From assembly GCA_947650285.1 (NCBI GenBank), contig CANTFL010001182.1, forward strand, positions 62,001 through 126,000: a DNA stretch of 64,000 nucleotides, given 5' to 3'. The notes beneath the pieces are model-generated. The model was not told where the DNA came from, did not search any database, and saw nothing but the letters and a program-made list of their open reading frames with translations. The position numbers and the translations under genes were made by a program. Source of the DNA: Hyaloperonospora brassicae (taxonomy: Eukaryota > Oomycota > Peronosporomycetes > Peronosporales > Peronosporaceae). Below are positions 36,868 to 45,504 of this stretch, piece after piece. Every line of letters begins with the position of its first letter. Position 1 is the first letter of the stretch.

Positions 36868-38229
36868 ATTTAAGTGGTGTTCTAATACTGCTCGGAGTAG
36901 ATAATAAAAAATGAATCAATAAATATTTTAATTAGCGATGGCCCTAAATGAGATATCCGAAGCAATAATTATTCAAGCCACCAAGCGCGGCCGAGTCGAG
37001 TGAGAGCGTTTGAGAGAAGGCGTCTCGACCGGCGAAAGTGTACCGGCAGAAAGCGATACGGCACTTACTTACCAGTAAGATTGCGCTTAAGCTGATGAGG
37101 CGGAAATAGTTATTACGAAGAATCCACGCGCCTATTGGATCACCCATCAGGATGGGAGTATAGTGAGTGTACTATACAAAAATTAGAAGCTTAGGGGTAG
37201 CAAGCATTTTGCGAGCTATTCTTGACCTGATATTTTACTGTGCATTCTGCCAACAAACGATCACTAAACCTTATACAAAAAGTAGATAGACATTCTGCAA
37301 ATCATCGATCTTATTTATCGTCAATTTTGCCCTTCAATGTAATATTGAAGACGTGGATATAATGTGATATGTGCCACTATCCCTACGATATGCGTCGGTA
37401 GGATCATGTCGTTGTCAAGAGTAGTATAAGGTGACGTAGAAGATACGACGAATCAATCATAAGCTCGAATCCAGTAATGCACACTCTTAGGCCCGAAATC
37501 GTCGATTCCACACATATAGATGCGCGCTAATCAACGCTTTTTCCTAATCAAAGATCAATTATTGTATATGATAGCATTCATGGTGACGTGTAGTCCTATC
37601 AAAAAGACACCGTACTTTTTAAGCTTTACTATAAAAAGTCTTTCGACAAAAGGTCTTGAATCTTTGTGATACAATGCTTTAAATAAAATCGAAAGCGCTA
37701 TACAGGTTTCTTCAGTATGTGAAATCTGTCTTAGCATATATAGGGTGAGATAAACAGGAGTTTTAGTGACAATAAAGTGAATGGTATTTAAGATTTATGT
37801 CTCACTATGCGTAATAAAGGTATCGTTCAATTGCTTGATATGCTGTAAATTTATATAATATAGCGAATACGAGTGCACAGAACCAATTTTGTTGTGTAGT
37901 GCACGATTAGTTATAAAAATTATGAATTGCTATTGAAAAGAAAGGCAAAAAGTCCCGCAGTAATTAGTTAGTTAAGTCTCCGCCGGGCGTATTCAACAGA
38001 AACCATTGCGCTGCAAGAAATCTAAAGAGATCAGCAACAAGAATGGTTTGATCTTTTTTATCAGGATTATTTTATATTAGAATTAATTTAGTCATTGAAA
38101 ACATATCGCCAGGGTAAAGAGGGTGAGATAGCGAATGCAAAGTGGCAACATTATCTGCCACGACAATAATCAGCATCATTAACACAACGTTGATCACCCA
38201 CAAGACATTATAGTCGTTTTTAAACATGT
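36868..38229. other. AT-rich spacer
   Basis: No recognisable gene, repeat or transposon end. Short open frames (for example 36944-37147 and 37555-37737, minus) lack known motifs. Confidence 0.4.
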
Positions 38230-38232
38230 TTG

Positions 38233-38418
38233 ATGGAGCGGCTGAAAAAGTTGCTTGAACAAAAAATGAATGGTCAAGCTATTACGTTAAAAGGAGCAAG
38301 TGATATCACGGAAGATAATATTGTCTTACGCTCACATGCTTACTCTGTCACAGCTATTGACGGAGTAGAATACGCTTTACGTGCCTATCTAATTGCAATC
38401 AGCGGTTTATTCCGGTGA
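38233..38418 (+). pseudogene. Possible bacterial-like peptidase C2 (calpain-like) C-terminal fragment
   Basis: The 61-codon frame reads ERLKKLLEQKMNGQAITLK and later LRSHAYSVTAIDGVEYALR. The HAYSV segment with the preceding 'keep-and-display' strand resembles the catalytic His region of C2 cysteine peptidases, including bacterial members. The catalytic Cys part is absent upstream, and the C-terminus after YALR does not look native, so it would be a fragment. The stop lies 7 bases before a long perfect hairpin. No intron or oomycete signal is visible. Family assignment is by eye only and weak. Confidence 0.3.
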
Positions 38419-38425
38419 TCATTTA

Positions 38426-38466
38426 ACAATCTAAAAGTCACCGGTAAGCGGTGACTTTTAGATTGT
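38426..38466. terminator. Perfect 18-bp stem, 5-nt loop hairpin between convergent frames
   Basis: Bases 38426-38443 pair with 38449-38466 without mismatch around GTAAG. It lies between a plus frame ending at 38418 and a minus frame ending at 38481. That is the usual place for a two-way factor-independent terminator in bacteria. Run-off U tracts are weak. Confidence 0.5.
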
Positions 38467-38480
38467 ATAATAATCAAGAA

Positions 38481-38651
38481 TTATGCGTCAGACTTCGTTT
38501 TTTGGTGATGTGGAATCAAGGCCATCACTAGCGCGGCAATCTCACGAAGAGATAATGAGATTGGTACCAATCCTTCTGAGGTAAGAAAATTTTCAATTCG
38601 TGACTGGCAATATTTGAATAAATTATCCTGATTCTTATTGTATTGATCGGG
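38481..38651 (-). CDS. Possible C-terminal fragment of a bacterial-like protein
   Basis: The minus frame is open for 56 codons and ends LVPISLSLREIAALVMALIP, then HHQKTKSDA and a stop at 38481. It has no start in view and no family I know. Its even composition and its position facing the hairpin suggest the 3' end of a real gene rather than chance. Confidence 0.25.
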   Translation of the reverse strand, partial: PDQYNKNQDNLFKYCQSRIENFLTSEGLVPISLSLREIAALVMALIPHHQKTKSDA

Positions 38652-39248
38652 TTAATATATAAACGACCTCGACGTGGGAATGTGTGCTTCTGATTTTGGA
38701 CTATGCGCTAATATCATATGGTATGTTATCAAACGACCATACTCTACAACGACAAAAAGATACATAACACGCGCAATAGATATGTAATTTATTATTTAAA
38801 AATAAATTCATCACACTTAATTAGTGGCAATAAATATTTAAAAAATAGAGATGCGCAAGATTAATGTTCGGCCCTAATGTTAGCGCTTACAGAGTAAAAC
38901 AGGCGATTATAAAAAAGTATACCCAGGTGTAGTTTAGACAACTACATACTACACGCGATGGCTGCGTAAACCACTAGATACTGATAAAAAATTATCAATA
39001 TGAAACTATTTACGTGGTATAGATGACACTTATTATTGAGATGTAATTTCGAGGAAGGATACTAACTAGCAATTCAAGGTTGTGATTTTTGAAGAGGTTA
39101 TAGAAGCCGTTTGAGACAATGTTCAACGTTCAAATCAGAGTATTCGTCATTAAATATTCAAATGAATGCCTCATAGTTGATGTGAACGCAATGGACTCAA
39201 AAAAATTATGATAAATATCATATGTTCATATTTTTGCACCGAGAAATC

Positions 39249-39846
39249 TGTGGTTAAGTCACGGATCAAATGACGGAAGTGAATCTATGACCACCCAGTT
39301 GGGGTGTCACTCACTGGTGGAAAATGATGCCTCGGGACCTAGCGATCCAATAAGGAGATGTAAAGAGATCTCAACGGGTATCGGCGATTCGATCCAACTT
39401 TCGCCAGAATGATGGATATGGAACGACCGGGGACAGAGCGATCTGGGACAAGACGACAAATAGAACGATTTCCATGGAGAGATCTGGGACGAGGAATTGG
39501 GACGAAGTCATACAATTTACCTGAATGTTGGTCAAGGAGAAGGATACTTATAGCAACGGTCGTGGATATTGTGGCCAAGTCATTCTGGAAAGATGCATCT
39601 GGGAACAGGTGATGCGATGCTACATGACTCTGGGAAGAAGGAGTAACATCTTGCAGATGGGGTAATGCTCTTTACCGATCCCACAACAGGAGTACTGATT
39701 TAGGTTAATTAAAGCCCGGTCTGGAAACGTGGATACTCGTGGAGGTCCAGGGAGCTATGTGGAGAGTCTTGTGGACCAGATAAACCCTGAAGGGTGATAT
39801 TGGAGCACGTACAATGAAGAGAAGAACATATACTGTGGAATGGTAC
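39249..39846 (+). repeat. Older LTR, interrupted by Element B
   Basis: Starts TGTGGTTAAGTCACGG and follows the LTR for 598 bp to GTGGAATGGTAC, where the Element B LTR begins. In the Element 2 LTR the same place continues uninterrupted (20270-20290). The remainder should lie right of the window, after the last LTR of the B/C array. GGTAC (39842-39846) is the predicted left target duplication. Confidence 0.85.
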
Positions 39847-41710
39847 TGTGGCAAAGTCACTAATCAAATTTTCTACGAGGATCGGTGACCACATATTTGA
39901 GGCGCCACTTACTGGTGGAGAATTAGACCACGGGACCTGGCGATCCAATGAGAGATGGGAGGCGATCCCGACGGAGAAAGACGATACGATCCAACTGTCG
40001 TCAGACTGACGGGTATGGAACGATCTGAGACGGGGCGTGAAAAGGGATGATTCCCATGCTGCGATCTGGGACAAGGAATGATTGTAACGGTGCGATCTGG
40101 GACAAGGGACTGGATTGTACTAAACGGCTGATCTGAAGCAGAATTACTCTGGGAAAGGTGCATCTGGGACCAGACGATGCGAAGTGACTCTGTGACAACG
40201 GTGTTGAAGTCTATTAGATCGGTGACATTCTATACCGGGCTCCCAAAAGAAGTACTGATTTAGGTTAATTATGGACCGATCTGGAATTGTGGATGTTTGT
40301 GGGAGTCCGTGGGACCGTTGTAAGAACTATGGATGGTCCCATTGAGCAGATAGACCCTTGGGAATGGTATTGGAGTACACACAATGAACGGAAACGACAT
40401 ATAGGGCCGGATCGCACTGTGTCGAGCCTACTCGATCTCGAATTGGACATCAGATCGGTCATGTTCCCTGCTGGTTATGGATATATCGATGATGGAGCTA
40501 TCGTATGATGATGTACATGCTCGTTGAAGGTCCATGAGAGATGTCCCAAAAGTTCAGACCGAAAGAGCCAGTGGAAGCCGGTCGAATGGACGTCGCAAAA
40601 TGGATTTAGACACATTCGGCATTTGGATACTATTTTGGACTTTTCGGTATCAAAATTGGGTATTTGGTACCGTATTTGGAATTTGGTCCCTTCTGGTGTC
40701 TAGGTACGATATCGGGAGTATTGGCGCTATCTTTGGAGTACAGGTCACGAGATTTCGACACGTGTTCAAGGGGGCGGTCAAGCTTAAAGGTGATATCGAC
40801 TTGGACAGTGACCTACGGTTGGGAATAGGCTTAATGATAGGTTGGATATTAATTTGGTTGGTTAATAAACAGACTTGAACTCTACTTCTTCTGCTCACGA
40901 CGCACGTTCCCCTCCCCTCTTCTCCGGGCAAGATTGATTTGGCTTCCCCGGCGGGTCAAGGCGCGCGTGTTACAAGGACACAGAAGACCGATCTTGGATT
41001 GTTGGCCAAGATCGAGAAGAGCGATCTCGGGATATTTGGCCCGGATCGATCAAGTACTCACACTCAACTCAACTGCTAGGGTAGCAGCAACATCAGGAAA
41101 AGGAAAAGGATTTTGGTCACAAGATCGCGAGGCGGCTCAAGTGGTCAGAAGATCTGGACAAGGAGTTCAAGACAAGACCGAGCAAGATCGAAGCGATCTA
41201 CAGGGCAGATCGGCACGTTTCATTTTGGCGAAACAAGCAACCGATCCACCCATATTGCGCACTTCCGGCAAGATCGGCCGATCCCAAGACCAGATCGGAC
41301 CGATCCCAACGCAAGATCGACGCAAGACAACTATTTGCTGAGTGAAGATTTCCGCACAGCGAAGACCCCGATCCCGAAGACAAATCGAGATCGGTGTGAT
41401 TCAAGATCGAGATCGCGACATCGCCCAAGAGTGACTGCCGCGACTCAAGATCAAGATCGCAGAACCCCCGTTCGTGGTGTGAAGATTTCCGCACCGGAAG
41501 CGAACGCTCAACCCCAAACCCTCAGCGAGATCGACATCTCCCAAGGCCGTTACGAAGAGCTCAAGCCAGCCCAACCGACGGGTACACAAGGTGAGCACAA
41601 GGTTATACAGCAAGGCACGGATCGGAGTACCCCCTCCGTGAGTCGGCAAGTCTGGGCAAGTGGAAGATTGACACTCACTAAAGTAATTTTGTGAGATCGA
41701 CTTCACCACA
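39847..41710 (+). repeat. 5' LTR of Element B
   Basis: 1864 bp, TGTGGCAAAGTC...GACTTCACCACA, with imperfect 12-base inverted ends. The first third has repeated GATCTGGGACAAGG-type motifs (40027, 40057, 40093, 40165). AATAAA occurs near 40864 and is kept in all copies, a possible poly(A) signal. A conserved block (41579-41660) contains TACACAAGGTGAGCACAAGG and the hairpin CGGAGTACCCCCTCCG. The gag ATG follows the last base. Confidence 0.95.
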
Positions 41711-44197
41711 ATGGTGCGCGTGCCCGGATCTTCTGAGGCCTCTGGATTTCACCGTGAGTCCACTGGCGAAGATGTCAAGATCAAGCAAGAACCTGGGATT
41801 GAAGTGTCAGCGACAGAGGGATCGACGCAGACACGCAGAAACACAAGATCCTCAGATCATCAGAGTTTTGGGAGGGGCCCTGATGAAAAGAAAATGGAAG
41901 AGGAAGATCGAGAGATCGATCTGGAAGATAAACCTCAAATACCTCCTAGGGCCCTTTCGGGGGCCACCGCAGATCGCTCTGCAAAGAGCGATCTGCTGGA
42001 TGAAAATCCAATGGTGAAAACCACATCGGCGAAAGCCAAACCCTATTCCTTCGTCGAGAGATCGCCCGACCTCAAGCCGAGACACTCGACCGCGAGATCG
42101 ACCGCATTGGAACGATCCAAGATGAGATCGGTGGGATCAGACGTCAAAGAGCGACAGATCGGCCACACCGTGCAACCGAAGACCGGAGTCAAGGAGGAAT
42201 GCGATGAAGCACCAGGTAAGATCGCGAAGCCAAAGACGGAATACAACCCAGGGAAGATCGCGTCCAGGGAGAAGGAGACGAACAGCGAAGCGCGGGACCG
42301 TGCAAAGTGGCAGTATTATTATGGCCATTTGAAAACGCTACTCAAGACGGATCCAGTGTTCAAGATATTAAGGCCCAAGTTGATCGGTCCTCTGGACAAG
42401 CCGATCTCGGTCCCACCTCCGGGGACCAACAAAGTTGACGAGATCAATTTGATTTTGCAGATGTTGGATGACATGGGTGTCTGCCCTAACGCTTTTGATG
42501 GAGATGAACTGCTGAGCTGCAGCTTGGAACAGTTGAAGAACGCGGCGAACGAGTTTGTGGAGATCATGATAATGCTGGTGGGCAAAGCCAACGCTCCTGA
42601 AGACAAGCTCGAGACACCTTTTGATTCGCTTCAGGAACACGCCGTGGGATCGCCCCGCTACGCCTCGGACGACTCCGAGAGCGAGTCAGATGGATCCATC
42701 AGCATTCGTCGAATGTCGTTAGGACCGTCTGGCGGTATGTTTTTAAAGGACAAGATCGGCCAAGCCAAGATCGACGCCTTTAAAGGACAAGCCAAGAGCG
42801 ACATGCCACAGAGATCGGCCGGTACCCGTACTAGGCTGAATGATCAAGAAGAGGGCGATCTAAGCCGGCACTTCAATGCAGCCATGAGGAAGTACGAGGC
42901 GGATCAACGTACAGCTCAGCGAATGACTCGACAGCCGACCCACTACCCAGATCGCCGTGCCTTTTTCCATCCCTCGCACGAAAGCCATGACATGCCGGAT
43001 GTGGAGATGGAATCGGTGAAGTCGGACACTTACCAGCAGATCCATCAAGAGGCGGAATACGACCCGGACGATTTATGGATGCCCGAACCACGGCGCCCTC
43101 ACGTAGCCTCGACCGGTGTGACTGCCGGAGGGGGAAACATCACGCAGAGGATCAGAATCTCAGCGATTTCGGAACTGAAAGAATTCTCAGGGAAGGATCG
43201 GGAAGAAGACAAAGCACGAACCTGGATCGGCAAAGTGAAGTCAGCGTTCCTCCGGGATCAAGCACCGGACGAAGAGAGATGTCTGGTTTTCGGTGATCTC
43301 ATGGTGGGCCCCGCCCGTTATTGGTACCGACAGCTGAGTAGATCGACGAGATTCAATTGGAAGGAGTTGATGAACAGCTTTCTTGTGGAATATGCGGGAC
43401 ACGGGATGTCCGCGAGCCGACAGTATTACCACGCAAAGAAACGATCGGAGGAAGATCCTTTGCAGTACCTGTATCGGCTTAATGTGATGGGAATGGAAGC
43501 GAAGATACCAGTGATGACTGGATCGCCAGCTGCGCGCAAGGAACATGTCAACCATTTCATTGACACTTTGGACGACCCCGATCTGTCCAATCAATTGCTA
43601 CTGCTGAATGTAGAAGACGCGGAGGCCATGCAAAAGACACTGCATGGATATCAACAAGGGAGATCGCGTCAAGGGAAAGTGATGATGGGATCGTCCAAGT
43701 TCAGACAGAAGGGAACTCAGGGTCCAGCGCTGTCTAAGCCTGCACGAGCGGTGAGGATGATCCGTACCGAGGATGTCAGCAGCGAGTCAGGATCGGACAC
43801 TTACGGATCGGATTTGGAAGATCGATTGAGATCAGTCCATGTGGCTGCCACTACGGATCGGCGTTCATCTCCTAATGACGTTACAGCAAACGCGAGATCG
43901 GTCGACCCGAACAATCGTCGAGACTATCAAGATCGCAATTTGCCATCGAAGCCGTGTACTCATTGCGGATCGACCAAGCATGGAGATCTCGGTTGCTGGA
44001 AGCGGCTCACTTGCCAGAAGTGTGGGCGTAAAGGACACCCCTCTGACAACTGTTTCTTCGTGTGCCGTGCCTGCGGTGAGATGCACGACCCGGGGAAGTG
44101 TCCCATGGAGGAGTTCTACAACATGATCCGCCAGTGGTATGTCCCGAACAAGCATGCGGGGATGCTGCCAGAGAAGGCCGAGAAGATGTTAAACTAG
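41711..44197 (+). CDS. gag: Gag polyprotein of Element B
   Basis: 828 codons. The start is the ATG touching the LTR end; the same start (MVRVPG) is kept in Elements 1 and C. Residues 1-290 are charged and low in complexity. A capsid-like Retrotrans_gag domain covers about 490-650 (ELKEFSGKDREEDKARTWI, ARYWYRQL, YAGHGMSASRQYYHAKKR). Three zinc knuckles lie at 749-797: CTHCGSTKHGDLGC and CQKCGRKGHPSDNC fit C-X2-C-X4-H-X4-C, and CRACGEMHDPGKC is one residue short. It would package the RNA and form the particle. It ends at TAG on a frameshift signal. It is unusually long for Gypsy Gag. Compared with Element C, most of the protein is nearly identical, but residues 295-475 hold most of the differences. 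Confidence 0.95.
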   Translation: MVRVPGSSEASGFHRESTGEDVKIKQEPGIEVSATEGSTQTRRNTRSSDHQSFGRGPDEKKMEEEDREIDLEDKPQIPPRALSGATADRSAKSDLLDENPMVKTTSAKAKPYSFVERSPDLKPRHSTARSTALERSKMRSVGSDVKERQIGHTVQPKTGVKEECDEAPGKIAKPKTEYNPGKIASREKETNSEARDRAKWQYYYGHLKTLLKTDPVFKILRPKLIGPLDKPISVPPPGTNKVDEINLILQMLDDMGVCPNAFDGDELLSCSLEQLKNAANEFVEIMIMLVGKANAPEDKLETPFDSLQEHAVGSPRYASDDSESESDGSISIRRMSLGPSGGMFLKDKIGQAKIDAFKGQAKSDMPQRSAGTRTRLNDQEEGDLSRHFNAAMRKYEADQRTAQRMTRQPTHYPDRRAFFHPSHESHDMPDVEMESVKSDTYQQIHQEAEYDPDDLWMPEPRRPHVASTGVTAGGGNITQRIRISAISELKEFSGKDREEDKARTWIGKVKSAFLRDQAPDEERCLVFGDLMVGPARYWYRQLSRSTRFNWKELMNSFLVEYAGHGMSASRQYYHAKKRSEEDPLQYLYRLNVMGMEAKIPVMTGSPAARKEHVNHFIDTLDDPDLSNQLLLLNVEDAEAMQKTLHGYQQGRSRQGKVMMGSSKFRQKGTQGPALSKPARAVRMIRTEDVSSESGSDTYGSDLEDRLRSVHVAATTDRRSSPNDVTANARSVDPNNRRDYQDRNLPSKPCTHCGSTKHGDLGCWKRLTCQKCGRKGHPSDNCFFVCRACGEMHDPGKCPMEEFYNMIRQWYVPNKHAGMLPEKAEKMLN
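41712..41729 (+). other. Primer-binding site overlapping the gag start codon
   Basis: TGGTGCGCGTGCCCGGAT begins one base after the LTR. Its reverse complement ends CACGCGC-A-CCA preceded by CCGGG, which is the exact anatomy of a tRNA 3' end: T-stem strand, 7-base acceptor strand, discriminator, CCA. I cannot name the tRNA. The TG of the gag ATG are its first two bases. Confidence 0.7.
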
Positions 44198-44237
44198 GAC
44201 GCTCGCCAGGTTTGAATCTGGTACGAGCCGAGCGTTC
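44188..44237 (+). promoter_or_regulatory. -1 ribosomal frameshift signal, gag to protease
   Basis: Slippery GTTAAAC (44188-44194, read ATG TTA AAC TAG in gag) sits directly on the gag stop. A stem of 7 Watson-Crick pairs (44199-44205 with 44229-44235, extendable by two) follows, stacked on an inner CCAG/CTGG hairpin (44206-44221). Shifting back one base yields the protease frame (V-K-L-G-R-S). The same heptamer is a known slippery site in an arterivirus. Confidence 0.8.
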
Positions 44238-45504
44238 TAGGCTCTGCATTATTGCATACGTGGAGAAAAAGAAGACGGATCGCGAGAGTAAGCAGGATAC
44301 AGATATGGAAACAAATATATCTCGTTCGAAGTCAAAACGTCTTGCTTCCGTGTCCCATCTGAAGCGGATCGATGAATACTCGCGATCTGAACCAACTATG
44401 GAGATCGAGCTCGCTTACGGTGAATCTCGCGGATACTGGAAACATTATTCGCCCGGGAAGTGGTTCAAACAAGCGAAAGCTGTTGGCAAGATCAACAATG
44501 TAAAAGCCACTCTGCTATTTGATTCTGGTGCTGAAGTGTCGATCATTGACACCACCTTTGCTCGTGAGGTCGGTTGCAATATTGACGAGAGTCAACGACA
44601 AGAATGTATCGGGATCGGAGAAGCTCCGTACATGACGATAGGACGTACCAAGATCAAAGTAACCCTCGCGGGATCGTTAGTATACTATTTCAATGTGTGG
44701 GTAGGCGATCTGGCAGGGCAAGAAGCGATTCTGGGCATGGACTTTATGGTTCCTGCCGGAGTGCGGCTCGACCTAGCGGATGGTGCGCTATGTCTACCAG
44801 AAGAAATCCGCATTCACCTCGCAGGACGTCGCCCCGCGTACGGATCGAAGATACAACATATAACGGCGAAGGACCAACATGTGGTGATCCCGGTCGGAGA
44901 GTCAAGGGAAGTGAAGATCGGGATCGGAGGGGCTAAGATGAAGTTGTGGGTCGCCAGAGGACCAGACTGGGTACCTACAGTGATCTCGGGGTTTGGTAGT
45001 AGGAAGTACCTGCAGATGACCAACACTGGCGACCATGAGATCATATTGCCCACCCACACTATATTGGGCTTGTGGACCGAAGGCGATATGGTACCACGAA
45101 CTCAAGGTTTCGTGACGGTCGGATCGGGGAAGTACAAGGAGTGGCAAACTCTGGCGTATGAGGCTACGACGGATCGAGTGAAGGAACTCCCAAAAGAACA
45201 TACCGGCCCACTGGTAGATCGCCCTACGTATGCCACCCCCAAACGTATCGTGAAACGACCGTCTGATACGTTGAAGAACCTATCTCCAGCGATCTCCACG
45301 GTAACGCAACAAGCTAACAATGGCGAATCGCAAAAGGCAGATGCTGTGGTTGCCAAGGAAGAAACAGTCAACAGAGCCGAGCTATTGTGGATGGAAAACG
45401 ACCATGAGATCGGAACCCAACATGCAACGAAGGGAGATCGCGATATCGATCAAGAATGGCTACGTGACATATCGTCTCTATCGAGAACCGATCCGACCGA
45501 GTAA
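44188..45504 (+). CDS. Protease region of Element B (-1 frame to gag)
   Basis: Made as a Gag fusion by -1 shifting; the open frame extends back to 44098 inside gag. A retropepsin-type aspartic protease core is visible: LLFDSGAEVSIID with the catalytic Asp at 44521, EAPYMTIGRTKIKVTL, and the second motif AILGMDFM. A C-terminal extension of about 200 residues follows (GSGKYKEWQTLAYE, Lys/Thr-rich). The frame stops at TAA 45502-45504, and pol continues in the +1 frame. The core matches the other elements, while the last part is variable. Confidence 0.85.
   Translation, partial: VKLGRSPGLNLVRAERSRLCIIAYVEKKKTDRESKQDTDMETNISRSKSKRLASVSHLKRIDEYSRSEPTMEIELAYGESRGYWKHYSPGKWFKQAKAVGKINNVKATLLFDSGAEVSIIDTTFAREVGCNIDESQRQECIGIGEAPYMTIGRTKIKVTLAGSLVYYFNVWVGDLAGQEAILGMDFMVPAGVRLDLADGALCLPEEIRIHLAGRRPAYGSKIQHITAKDQHVVIPVGESREVKIGIGGAKMKLWVARGPDWVPTVISGFGSRKYLQMTNTGDHEIILPTHTILGLWTEGDMVPRTQGFVTVGSGKYKEWQTLAYEATTDRVKELPKEHTGPLVDRPTYATPKRIVKRPSDTLKNLSPAISTVTQQANNGESQKADAVVAKEETVNRAELLWMENDHEIGTQHATKGDRDIDQEWLRDISSLSRTDPTE

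Noticed and set aside
36458..36919. 153-codon minus frame
   Set aside because: The plus strand carries the Copia RNase H signature over the same bases.
41113..41694. 193-codon frame inside the LTR, also open in the second LTR at 53908-54489
   Set aside because: No ATG start. Composition (DR, RS, QD) follows from GATC-rich DNA, and the frame is broken in the Element 2 and inverted LTRs. I treat it as leader sequence.
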